Below the pieces are notes generated by a model, which saw only the letters and a list, made by a program, of their open reading frames with translations, was not told where the DNA came from and made no database searches. 64,000 nt of DNA, taken from JAVBLY01 sp031553035. Its GTDB lineage: Bacteria; Bacillota; Clostridia; Peptostreptococcales; Anaerovoracaceae. Each line of letters opens with the position of its first letter. Within the stretch, counting starts at the first letter, position 1. Shown here one piece after another: positions 26,385 to 33,983 of this stretch. Position numbers and translations under genes: made by a program. Location: positions 124,001 to 188,000 of the forward strand of contig JAVBLY010000009.1 in assembly GCA_031553035.1 (NCBI GenBank). Reading direction: 5' to 3'.

Positions 26385-27260
26385 ATGCACTATACCGGAA
26401 GCGTGGTAAGACCGCCATATGAAGCATACAGCGTGCTGCTTGAGATCACCGTTGGCTGTTCACACAACAATTGCAGCTTCTGCAGTTATTACGCCAATGA
26501 CCAGTTTCGAATGGCTCCTATGGAACAGATAGAAGAAGATTTGATGGAACTTCGGAATCACGATCCTGATATTTCACATATCTTTGCATTGGGAGCAGAT
26601 CCGTTTGTATTAAGTTTTGAAAAACTCAATACCATCGCTCTCAAAATAAGAGAATATTTGCCAAAGACCGACATCAGCATGTATTCCAGCATCGCGAATA
26701 TCATGAATAAAACCGTGGAACAGCTTAAAGAACTACAGAAAAACGGGATCCATGAGCTTGTTATCGGAGTGGAGTCAGGGGACGATGTGGTTCTTGAAAG
26801 TGCACATAAAGGATATACCGCATCTGATATAATTGAGCAGTGTCACAAGCTTGATGACGCAGGGATAACCTACAGGTTCATTTATCTGGGCAGCCTTGCC
26901 GGTCAGGGGAAATGCGTGGAGAGTGCCAGAAAAAGTGCGGAAGTTTTCAATCAGGTGAACCCGACACATATTCTCCTGACATCACTTACACTGATGCCGG
27001 GAACAGAAGTATATGAAGACTGTCAGGCGGGGAGGTTCAAAGAAGCCAGTGAACTGGAAAGGCTTCAGGAAGTATATACACTTATCGAGGGTCTGGACAT
27101 AACCGTTATAATTCTAGGGCAGCATGTAAGCAACAGCATTCCGTTTGATGCCGAACTGCCTGCGGAAAAGGATGTAGTTCTTCAGCTTCTCGACAGGGCT
27201 ATGGAAAAGTTAGATGAATCGGCTCTGCGTCAGCGCAGAGATCGACTTCGAAATATTTAA
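26385..27260 (+). CDS. Radical SAM protein
   Basis: The 291-residue protein carries the cluster motif GCSHNNCSFC (C-x4-C-x2-C, a spacing used by several radical SAM subfamilies), the following YYANDQFR, the GADPF strand with Leu-rich partner, and the GVESGDD SAM-binding segment. It probably forms a 5'-deoxyadenosyl radical from SAM on a [4Fe-4S] cluster. There are no accessory cluster domains, and the substrate is unknown. A strong AAGGAGG precedes the ATG. The next gene is a DMT transporter 52 bp on. Confidence 0.9.
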   Translation: MHYTGSVVRPPYEAYSVLLEITVGCSHNNCSFCSYYANDQFRMAPMEQIEEDLMELRNHDPDISHIFALGADPFVLSFEKLNTIALKIREYLPKTDISMYSSIANIMNKTVEQLKELQKNGIHELVIGVESGDDVVLESAHKGYTASDIIEQCHKLDDAGITYRFIYLGSLAGQGKCVESARKSAEVFNQVNPTHILLTSLTLMPGTEVYEDCQAGRFKEASELERLQEVYTLIEGLDITVIILGQHVSNSIPFDAELPAEKDVVLQLLDRAMEKLDESALRQRRDRLRNI

Positions 27261-27280
27261 AAAAGTTTTATTTGGGGATT

Positions 27281-27298
27281 AATAATCATTCGATTATT
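27281..27298 (+). other. Hairpin before the DMT transporter ribosome binding site
   Basis: AATAATC (27281-27287), loop ATTC and GATTATT (27292-27298) form a stem just upstream of the AAAGGA site (27305-27310). There is no T tract, so it is not a terminator; it may affect translation or mRNA stability. Confidence 0.3.
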
Positions 27299-27312
27299 AG
27301 CAGAAAGGATTT

Positions 27313-28239
27313 ATGTTAAAGAAATTAATTAGTTCAAAGAAAGTCGTCTATGTGATGATGACTGTTTTAGTGTGTTTGTGGGGATTAGAGTACATTGCGG
27401 CAAAGTCCGCTCTGGATGCGTTTAAACCGTTATCGCTTATTTGTATAAAATATACCATCGGTCTGATTTTTCTGATCATTATCAAGATCATAGTAGATCG
27501 TCGTTTTCCGCTTAGGGCAAGGGATATCCCTATTTTGCTCATTTGTTCACTTTTCGGTGATGTCATTTATTTCGGTTCAGAGTACGGGGCAATGTCATAT
27601 CTGCCTGTCTCGGTAATAACCATCATACTGGCATTCGTTCCATGCGTTTCGGTAATAACCGAATTGATAATATATAAAAATAGGCCTACAAGCTTGATAA
27701 TAGTAGGTGTTCTGGTATCTGTCGTGGGAGTTGCCATGGTTATCGGTGCTGATTTCACTGAAATCTTTCAGGGGAAATACATTGGATATCTTCTGGCTTT
27801 CGGAGCAGTAATAAGCTGGAACATATATAATTTTATTACCAAAGACCTGTCGGAAAGATACAATCCGCTGGATCTCACATTGCTTCAGCAGGTTTGTGCG
27901 ATATTGCTTGTGCTGCCCTATGCGATTTTCAACCTGCCGGATTTGAGCGTTATTACGACTCCGGTTGTTGTAGGCGTCGTTTATCTGGGAGTTATCAGCG
28001 CATGCATTGGCTTTCTCATCTATGTTAATGCGATCAAGGTCATCGGACCAACACCATGCGCACTTTATTCTAATTTCCTGCCTGTGACTTCCACGTTTTT
28101 CGGCTGGATCATGTTAGGCGAATATATTTCTCTCATGCAGATCATGGGCGGTATAGTTGTAATTGGCTCAGGTGCTCTTGTTATCTGGCAAAAGGGCAAA
28201 GAAGATGATATAACAGATATAATAAAAGAATCGACGTAA
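27313..28239 (+). CDS. EamA/DMT superfamily permease
   Basis: The 308-residue protein has ten hydrophobic helices in two EamA repeats: the first opens with LVCLWGLEYIAAKSALDAFKP, the second with GAVISWNIYNFITKDLSERY, and the C-terminal PVTSTFFGWIMLGEYIS stretch is typical. DMT transporters export amino acids, metabolites or drugs; the substrate cannot be predicted. An AAAGGA ribosome binding site precedes the ATG. The gene stands alone between a radical SAM protein and a LytTR regulator. Confidence 0.9.
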   Translation: MLKKLISSKKVVYVMMTVLVCLWGLEYIAAKSALDAFKPLSLICIKYTIGLIFLIIIKIIVDRRFPLRARDIPILLICSLFGDVIYFGSEYGAMSYLPVSVITIILAFVPCVSVITELIIYKNRPTSLIIVGVLVSVVGVAMVIGADFTEIFQGKYIGYLLAFGAVISWNIYNFITKDLSERYNPLDLTLLQQVCAILLVLPYAIFNLPDLSVITTPVVVGVVYLGVISACIGFLIYVNAIKVIGPTPCALYSNFLPVTSTFFGWIMLGEYISLMQIMGGIVVIGSGALVIWQKGKEDDITDIIKEST

Positions 28240-28357
28240 GACCTATGGGGTGATGATATGTCGCCATATGAGCACAGCAGCGGTCGCTTGATCGTTGTCG
28301 CAGAATAGCGCATATCTGCAACTTAACACCCTAATTATGCATCTTGGCAAAACTCTA

Positions 28358-28385
28358 TTGAAAACATTTTAATTGCTGATATCAT
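28358..28385 (+). promoter_or_regulatory. Candidate promoter of the LytTR/DUF3021 operon
   Basis: TTGAAA (28358-28363), a 16-bp spacer and TATCAT (28380-28385) lie 36 nt before the LytTR start codon. The rest of the 182-bp spacer holds only a 16-codon open frame (from about 28258) that I do not trust. Confidence 0.45.
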
Positions 28386-28421
28386 GAATATCGTAGCTAC
28401 AAATATTGATGGAGGCAATTA

Positions 28422-28859
28422 ATGAAAATCACTGTAAACGAAGACCCGAAACAAAATGAAACTGAAGTAATAATCAATTGCCGTGAAGCGGACGAGCATA
28501 TACTGAAGATGATCTCATCACTTAGAGTATATGACAGCAAGCTGATCGGATCAAAAGATGGTGAGACGTATGTCCTTAATACTGAGAAGATACTATACAT
28601 CGATACCGTCGATAAAAAGACATTTATTTACGGAGAAAATGATTATTATGAAACCGGCCTCAGGCTGTATGAACTTGAGGATAAACTTCTGGCTGATGAT
28701 TTTCTCAGAGCCACAAAATCAAGTATAATCAACTTCAATAAAATAAAAGCGCTGAGACCCGAATTCGGAGGGCGCATGCTGATCACGATGGATAATGGCG
28801 AGAAATTGTTTGTATCCAGACAGTATGTACCCAGCTTCAAGAAAAAGTTAGGAATTTAA
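28422..28859 (+). CDS. LytTR-type DNA-binding regulator
   Basis: The 145-residue protein has a short N-terminal segment and a LytTR domain (about 45-143: the GETYVLNTEKILYIDTVDKKTF strand block, DFLRATKSSIINFNKIKALRPE and the closing VSRQYVPSFKKKLGI). It has no receiver domain, as in LytTR proteins paired with a DUF3021 membrane protein. That partner gene follows at 28969, so the two form a likely membrane-linked regulatory pair, the membrane protein probably restraining the regulator. A GGAGG site precedes the ATG. Confidence 0.9.
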   Translation: MKITVNEDPKQNETEVIINCREADEHILKMISSLRVYDSKLIGSKDGETYVLNTEKILYIDTVDKKTFIYGENDYYETGLRLYELEDKLLADDFLRATKSSIINFNKIKALRPEFGGRMLITMDNGEKLFVSRQYVPSFKKKLGI

Positions 28860-28865
28860 AAAGAA

Positions 28866-28960
28866 AAGGCAGTGGATTTCACAAAATCAGAGATTTTGGA
28901 AATCCTTGCACACGGATCTGCCAGACAACTCACATAGTTCGTTGGGCAGATCACAGGAGG
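28866..28960 (+). ncRNA. Two-hairpin structured leader element, copy A
   Basis: Hairpin 1: GGATTTC (28874-28880), bulged A, CAAAATC, loop AGA, GATTTTG, GAAATCC (to 28905). A conserved TTGCACACG linker follows. Hairpin 2: GATCTGCC (28915-28922) with GGCAGATC (28945-28952), enclosing CAAC/GTTG. AGGAGG follows at once (28955-28960), serving DUF3021. Copy B at 36388 has the same fold with paired base changes, and copy C at 31180 on the minus strand has the same architecture. It lies inside an operon, not at a 5' end. Confidence 0.7.
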
Positions 28961-28968
28961 ATAATGAA

Positions 28969-29421
28969 ATGAAGAATTTTTTAGATAGAGTTATGGAATG
29001 GAAAACACCGGCATGTCTGTTATTTACCGGTTCGCTGATGCTGTATACTGTAGTGACCATGCTGTTTGGTAAAAACGCAGTTGATGTTTCTATTATAATA
29101 TCACTGCTGATTTTCTCGACGCTGGGTTCACTGATCCAGTACATCGCATTCACAGAACACGTGATCAAAAATATGAAGTATGCACTAAGGATGCTGATCT
29201 TTCTGATCCCGTTTGCCGCCATGCTGATTGCCGTTGCATATATTTTCAACTGGTTTCCGATGGCGTATCCGGAAGCATGGATTTTGTTTATAGCCATATT
29301 TGTGGTAGTATTTATCGGAATGACCATCGGATTCGAAATCTATTACAAATCTGCCGGCAAGAAATATGATGGTTTGCTGGGTCAGTACAGAAAGCAAAGA
29401 AGCAAGGAGAATATGACCTGA
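28969..29421 (+). CDS. DUF3021 membrane protein
   Basis: The 150-residue protein has four membrane helices (about 12-32, 38-58, 68-90 and 100-122) and a basic C-terminal tail, matching DUF3021. Such genes almost always accompany a LytTR regulator, which is present just upstream; the protein probably senses a membrane signal and controls the regulator. The start at 28969 is set by AGGAGG (28955-28960). The frame is open further upstream through the structured element, but that part looks like RNA, not protein. Confidence 0.88.
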   Translation: MKNFLDRVMEWKTPACLLFTGSLMLYTVVTMLFGKNAVDVSIIISLLIFSTLGSLIQYIAFTEHVIKNMKYALRMLIFLIPFAAMLIAVAYIFNWFPMAYPEAWILFIAIFVVVFIGMTIGFEIYYKSAGKKYDGLLGQYRKQRSKENMT

Positions 29422-29422
29422 T

Positions 29423-30004
29423 ATGAGTCTTTACCAAATAATCATGCTGATAATATTGATACTGTTTTACCTGACATATTTTATCAAGATGATATTGATG
29501 AGAAAAAAAGGTATCCTGGCTGACGTGCTCGGCCGCGGTAAAAAAAGCAAAAAGGCTTTCATAATAGAAATCCTGCTCAAAGCCGTAACTTTTGCGGGGG
29601 CAGCAGTGCAGTTTATCAGTGTGATTTTCATTTGGTCAGGATCGGATTATTTCATCCAGCTCATTGGGTCCATTATTGCCTGTTCAGGTTTGATTTGCTT
29701 CATACTTTCTGTCACAACGATGAAAGATAACTGGAGAGCAGGATTCACAGAAGATCAGGATACATCACTGGTTACGACAGGGATTTATTCATGGAGCCGA
29801 AACCCTGCTTTTCTGGGCTTCGATCTGATTTATATCGGTTGCGTATTGGCATTTTTCAATATATTCAATATAATAATTACAGCATGCGCTTTGATCCTGT
29901 TCCACTTGCAGATACTGATGGAAGAGGGCTATCTCACCGGAGCATTTGGAGAAGAATATATAGAGTACAAGAAAAAAACGAGGAGATATTTTGGAAGCAG
30001 ATAA
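29423..30004 (+). CDS. Isoprenylcysteine carboxyl methyltransferase-like membrane protein
   Basis: The 193-residue protein has about five membrane helices and the ICMT/PEMT-type SAM-binding end: GIYSWSRNPAFLGFDLIYIG, then EEGYLTGAFGEEYIEYKKKTRRYF. In bacteria such enzymes methylate small lipophilic or unknown substrates. The gene begins one base after the DUF3021 stop, with its ribosome binding site (AAGGAG) inside that gene, and its end overlaps the pentapeptide gene by 14 bp, so all four genes from 28422 to 30605 form one operon. Confidence 0.85.
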   Translation: MSLYQIIMLIILILFYLTYFIKMILMRKKGILADVLGRGKKSKKAFIIEILLKAVTFAGAAVQFISVIFIWSGSDYFIQLIGSIIACSGLICFILSVTTMKDNWRAGFTEDQDTSLVTTGIYSWSRNPAFLGFDLIYIGCVLAFFNIFNIIITACALILFHLQILMEEGYLTGAFGEEYIEYKKKTRRYFGSR

Positions 30005-30605
30005 ACTGACAAAAATCGAGATCTCAGATATCCCGGACAGGGAAGATCTGAAATATGAAAATGTTTTGATCACAGGTTTTGCTGACGAAGAGTTTCTGAT
30101 GGAAGAACTTGATTTCCGCCAGAGCAAATTTGAAAAGACAAATATACTGGGTGGTAATCTGAATAATTTCTCAGCGTTTGACGTGGTATTCAAAAAATGT
30201 GATTTCTCTATAACTAAGTTTACCAGCAGCTATTTTAATAATGTTATCTTTGATAACTGCAAGCTGATGGGGACCGACTTCCGGGATTCCATTTTCAAGG
30301 AAAGCAAATTCATTGAATGCCAGATGGAAATGGTCAACTTTGCAGAAAACAAAATCGGCAACACAAATTTTCATTCGTGCAATCTCCCGTCATCAGACTT
30401 CAGCCATGCAGAAATGAAGGATATAAAATTTGATGACTGCGATATAGACAGAATGAATCTCAATTACCGTACAATGAAAAATGTGGACATAAGCGAAAGC
30501 CGCTTCCAGAATCTTATTTTCGATGTGAAAAAAGCAAAAGGGCTGAAGATCAATGATCTACAGGCCTTGCAATTCGCAAAAAGCATGGGGTTTATCATAG
30601 AATAA
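29991..30605 (+). CDS. Pentapeptide repeat protein
   Basis: The 204-residue protein folds as a right-handed quadrilateral beta helix built of pentapeptide repeats (A/C/S-D/N-L/F-x-x): DFRQSKFEKTNILGG, CDFSITKFTSSYFNN, CKLMGTDFRDSIFKES, CNLPSSDFSHAEMKD and DISESRFQNL. Relatives such as MfpA and Qnr mimic DNA and bind gyrase; others have no known role. The ribosome binding site (GAGGAG) is inside the upstream methyltransferase gene and the reading frames overlap by 14 bp. Confidence 0.87.
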   Translation: MEADKLTKIEISDIPDREDLKYENVLITGFADEEFLMEELDFRQSKFEKTNILGGNLNNFSAFDVVFKKCDFSITKFTSSYFNNVIFDNCKLMGTDFRDSIFKESKFIECQMEMVNFAENKIGNTNFHSCNLPSSDFSHAEMKDIKFDDCDIDRMNLNYRTMKNVDISESRFQNLIFDVKKAKGLKINDLQALQFAKSMGFIIE

Positions 30606-30633
30606 ACAGTCGATACATTTCATCAATATCCAG

Positions 30634-31173
30634 TTACAGAGCTGTACCTTTCTTTGGAACATACATATCCGACATATCGACACCTTCAAGCTCCAGCAGC
30701 TTTATCTTCAAGTCGATTCCGCCTGCATATCCTGTAAGGCTGCCGCCTGCTCCGATGACTCTATGGCAGGGAATTATGATGGATATGGGGTTGTGACCGA
30801 CAGCTCCGCCTACAGCCTGTGCTGACATTGTTTCTTTTCTCATTTTTTTCGCCATCTTCTTTGCGATATCCCCGTATGTTGTTATTTCTCCATATGGAAT
30901 CTCACATAAAATCTGCCAGATATCCTGTCTGAATTCACCTCCCACAGGTGAAAGAGGCAATTCTGATATTGCAGGTTTTTCTCCCTGGAAATATCGATCC
31001 AGCCATTTTTTAGTTTGATCGAATACAGGTAAATCGTCTTTTGGTTCCATGTTTTCAGTTATGGTGTCTCCATGGTATTTTTGTCCTTCGATCCAGAGAC
31101 CGGCGAGATTTTCTCTGTCACTTGCAAGAGTGATTTCGCCTAGGGGTGACAAATAAGTTGCTGAATAATACAT
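30634..31173 (-). CDS. ogt: Methylated-DNA--protein-cysteine methyltransferase
   Basis: This 179-residue suicide repair protein removes methyl from O6-methylguanine. It has an N-terminal Ogt domain (YSATYLSPLGEITLASD), and the helix-turn-helix and active site in TTYGDIAKKM...AQAVGGAVGHNP and IIPCHRVIGAGGSLTGYAGG, with acceptor Cys136. It is the second gene of a DNA alkylation repair operon with the Ada-AlkA fusion 105 bp upstream. That gap contains copy C of the structured leader element, ending in the AGGAGG used by this gene. Confidence 0.95.
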   Translation of the reverse strand: MYYSATYLSPLGEITLASDRENLAGLWIEGQKYHGDTITENMEPKDDLPVFDQTKKWLDRYFQGEKPAISELPLSPVGGEFRQDIWQILCEIPYGEITTYGDIAKKMAKKMRKETMSAQAVGGAVGHNPISIIIPCHRVIGAGGSLTGYAGGIDLKIKLLELEGVDMSDMYVPKKGTAL

Positions 31174-31179
31174 TGTTTT

Positions 31180-31275
31180 CCTCCTGAGTCCTAACCCGGT
31201 TTCTGAAAGAAACCGTAGGTAGGTCCAATACTAAGGTTCTCTAAATCTCTGATTTAGTTAGAACCGACAGTGCTG
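31180..31275 (-). ncRNA. Two-hairpin structured leader element, copy C (divergent)
   Basis: On the minus strand: hairpin 1 is GGTTCT, bulged AA, CTAAATC, loop AGA, GATTTAG, AGAACC (31265 to 31235), followed by TTAGTATT. Hairpin 2 is GGACCTACC against GGTTAGGAC (one bulge, one mismatch), enclosing a perfect CGGTTTC/GAAACCG stem. AGGAGG (31185-31180) comes next and serves ogt. The loop and bulge positions are the same as in copies A and B while most stem bases differ. It fills the space between the Ada-AlkA gene and ogt. Confidence 0.6.
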
Positions 31276-31278
31276 ATC

Positions 31279-32739
31279 TTATAATGAATTCCAGAGATTG
31301 ATGGTAGCATAGCTGCGCCAGGGGCGCCAGGCTTCAGCCAATCCGAGCATTTCTTTTGCAGTATATCCTTCCAGAGCCTTTTTGATCCCCGCGTCTGTTT
31401 CTAAAAATGCATCGGTCCATTCCATTGCCCGCATTGCGATATACCCGGCTGTCCAACCTCCGATACCTTTGATCGACATAAGTTTTCTTATTTCTTCCTC
31501 CGGGTCGTTACTGGCATCAAGTATGATGTCAGAATTCGCCAGAGCAGCAGCAAGGGCATATATTGTTTTTGATCTGGCAGCGATCACTCCGAGTGGTCCA
31601 AACTGATTTTCGATGGGATCCTCAAATGAAAGAACATCTTTTGCTGTCGGGAAAATATGAGTAAGTCCTTCGATTTCTGTTTTGATCGGCTTTCCGAAGT
31701 TTTCTACTATTCTGGCTGCCAAAGTGCTTGCCGCCTTCATGGAGATCTGTTGGCCAAGTATAGTCCGTACCGACATTTCAAAAGCATCAAAGCATCCGGG
31801 CACGCGGGTTCCGCGGATACAATAGTTATTCTTTATTTTATTCATTGATGAAAGAGCGTTGAATATGATATCAGGATCACTACTTAGATCAAACATGCTG
31901 CGTATGCGGGTAAGCACCTGCGGCATGACCGGCAGGAGCGATTCGCTCATAGTGACATTGACCGCATTTTTTTTCGTGTTGTTGCTGATATTTATCCATC
32001 CGGTTACATCCTGCCCGTCAGCTTTAGTCAGACGAACAGTCCTCAGATATTCGTTATTCTTTACGGTTTCGACTCCTGTGATAGCATGTATGTCCAGAAA
32101 TTTTATTATGTGATCCCAGTTGTAAGGGGGGCGGTAACCCAACCTGATAGTTATGCTGTCTACTTGGTTTTTTCTTCCTGGGATTTGTTTTCGCAGTGCA
32201 GTCGGCGAAAGCTTGTAGTGTTTTTTGAAAACGTCATTGAATCTCCTGAGACTGCCGAATCCTGCTGACATTGCCACATCCAGAACCGACAGCTGTGTAT
32301 CTGTAAGCAGACTTTTGGACAGGAGCAATCTGCATGTTTGAAGATACTGAACAGGATTGACATTATATTCTTCAGTAAAAACACGTCTGAGATGTCTGTC
32401 GGTGCATCCCAATTTCCCGGACAATTCTTCAATACTGAGACCGCTGCCGCAGTTTTCTTCCAGCAATTTAGCAGCTTTGTGGGCTAGTTTTGTCTTAGCA
32501 TCAGAAATGGATGTTCCGGGTGCCAGTTCGGGTCTGCATAAAAGACATGGTCTGTAGCCTGCCTGTTCGGCTTCCGCAGCAGTCCGAAAAAAAGTACAAT
32601 TCTCGAACTTCGGCTGCCTTGCTTTGCATACAGGTCTGCAATAGATACCGGTCGAAGAAATACCAACAAAATATCTTCCATCAAAACGCTGGTCATTGGC
32701 ATTGAAAGCATCATATAATTTACGGTCATTTGTAAGCAT
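31279..32739 (-). CDS. Ada-AlkA fusion: methylphosphotriester sensor, AraC regulator and 3-methyladenine glycosylase
   Basis: The 486-residue protein joins an Ada zinc domain (1-75, cysteines in GIYCRPVCKARQP and GYRPCLLCRPE), an AraC-type helix-turn-helix (about 85-185, LSGKLGCTDRHLRRVF and MSAGFGSLRRFNDVF) and an AlkA glycosylase: AlkA_N (about 195-270) and HhH-GPD (about 300-480) with FEMSVRTILGQQIS, the LMSIKGIGGWTAGYIAMRAM hairpin, and catalytic Asp in FLETDAG. It should excise 3-methyladenine and switch on its own operon when methylated. An AAGGATG site precedes the ATG, with a TATAAT upstream. Confidence 0.92.
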   Translation of the reverse strand: MLTNDRKLYDAFNANDQRFDGRYFVGISSTGIYCRPVCKARQPKFENCTFFRTAAEAEQAGYRPCLLCRPELAPGTSISDAKTKLAHKAAKLLEENCGSGLSIEELSGKLGCTDRHLRRVFTEEYNVNPVQYLQTCRLLLSKSLLTDTQLSVLDVAMSAGFGSLRRFNDVFKKHYKLSPTALRKQIPGRKNQVDSITIRLGYRPPYNWDHIIKFLDIHAITGVETVKNNEYLRTVRLTKADGQDVTGWINISNNTKKNAVNVTMSESLLPVMPQVLTRIRSMFDLSSDPDIIFNALSSMNKIKNNYCIRGTRVPGCFDAFEMSVRTILGQQISMKAASTLAARIVENFGKPIKTEIEGLTHIFPTAKDVLSFEDPIENQFGPLGVIAARSKTIYALAAALANSDIILDASNDPEEEIRKLMSIKGIGGWTAGYIAMRAMEWTDAFLETDAGIKKALEGYTAKEMLGLAEAWRPWRSYATINLWNSL

Positions 32740-32889
32740 AATAACATCCTTATCTAAAATATTTAATTCATTATATCATAGACAAGGATGATTACTAGCT
32801 GTTTTCGGACATCTAATTGTTGAGTTATGTGTCAATTATGATATAGTTGTTATGAAATTGGTTTCAGAAGGGTTATTCGAGGTAGCATA

Positions 32890-33705
32890 ATGGATACAAA
32901 TAAAATAAAACAATATATTAATGAGTTTGTCGAGGCATCCGGATCCAACATAATTGATCCGTCCGTCGCTATGAGCAGCGAAGCGGCAGGTCAGAAAATA
33001 TACGATGATCCGCTTATTGGTTTTGCTTCTGCCGATAATGAGTATCTCAATATTTTGAAATCCATTCCGGAAGCGAAAGTAAAGCTTGATCCGCCGAAGT
33101 TCTGGCTACCGGAAGCCAAAACAGTGATTTCATTTTTCCTGCCATATGCTGAAGAAATCAAAAAAAGCAATGTTGGCGGAGCAGAGCCTTCTATACTATG
33201 GCTTCACGGAAGGATTGAGGGACAGGCACTTATCAATGAACTTCTCAACGACCTTAAGGATTTTTTGGAAGAGCAGGGATATGATGTTGTCATTCCTATG
33301 TTTGACGAAAGATTCTGGGCAAAGATGGGGCGTGACACCAGGGAAGACGAATTCGGGTCCAACTGGTCGGAAAGGCATGTTGCCTTTGCTGCCGGATTGG
33401 GAACATTTTCTTTATCAAAGGGGCTTATAACGGAAAAAGGTGTTGCCGGCCGTTTTGGAAGTTTGATTACCACCGCTGAAGTAGAGCCGATAACTTCGAA
33501 ATGCAAAGACATTTATGAAAATTGTATCATGTGCGGAAAATGCGGGCGAAACTGCCCTGCGGGAGCTATCTCACTTGAAAACGGCAAGATACATAAGCCT
33601 TGTTCCGACTATCTGGATAACATTTTGGAAGTAAAGCGTCCGTATTACGGATGCGGCAAGTGTCAGGTAGGTGTGCCCTGTGAATCATCAGTTCCCGAGA
33701 GATGA
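32890..33705 (+). CDS. 2x[4Fe-4S] iron-sulfur protein, epoxyqueuosine reductase-like
   Basis: The 271-residue protein has an N-terminal domain resembling the front part of QueG-like reductases (KVKLDPPKFWLPEAKTVISFFLPY, GRFGSLITTAEV) and two C-terminal [4Fe-4S] motifs: CIMCGKCGRNCP, and CGKCQVGVPC together with an earlier Cys. It lacks the HEAT-like end of QueG, so the real substrate may differ; a cobalamin- or flavin-linked reductase is possible. A weak promoter (TTGAGT, 16 bp, TATAGT) precedes it, divergent from the Ada-AlkA gene. Confidence 0.8.
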   Translation: MDTNKIKQYINEFVEASGSNIIDPSVAMSSEAAGQKIYDDPLIGFASADNEYLNILKSIPEAKVKLDPPKFWLPEAKTVISFFLPYAEEIKKSNVGGAEPSILWLHGRIEGQALINELLNDLKDFLEEQGYDVVIPMFDERFWAKMGRDTREDEFGSNWSERHVAFAAGLGTFSLSKGLITEKGVAGRFGSLITTAEVEPITSKCKDIYENCIMCGKCGRNCPAGAISLENGKIHKPCSDYLDNILEVKRPYYGCGKCQVGVPCESSVPER

Positions 33706-33983
33706 AATAATCGATAAAAAATGCGAAAATCCAAAATAATATCAAATATTAAATCATGAGAATCATGATCCATATTGTGGTTCGACAATTAATTTAATCG
33801 GCATCTTTTCCGGCAAATATTATCTTATTGCTTTTCATATACTAAAATAAAATCGGATATATAATCGACGCATAAGCATATCATATTATTTATGCTGGTT
33901 ATTATATTTATTTTTATTTATAAAACTATCTGCATTCCTAATCTTATGCGGATAAAAGTGAAAATTCAAAAGGAGGGGTAAAG
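33706..33983. other. A+T-rich intergenic region before the Cna-B surface gene
   Basis: This 278-bp spacer is rich in A and T and holds short palindromes (ATCATGAGAATCATGAT near 33754), but no convincing promoter or gene. The Cna-B gene's AGGAGG lies at its end, around 33970. Confidence 0.5.

Noticed and set aside
28258..28308. 16-codon peptide frame after the DMT transporter
   Set aside because: Too short and without support from neighbours; a ribosome-binding-like GGGGTGATG is not enough.
28906..28968. In-phase open frames through element copies A and B that read M-H-T-D-L-P and S-L-G-x-S, suggesting a conserved leader peptide
   Set aside because: The frame is not kept in copy C (52 nt instead of 54 between the shared D-L-P codons and the start codon), while the hairpin pairing is kept in all three. 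The similarity follows from RNA stem conservation.
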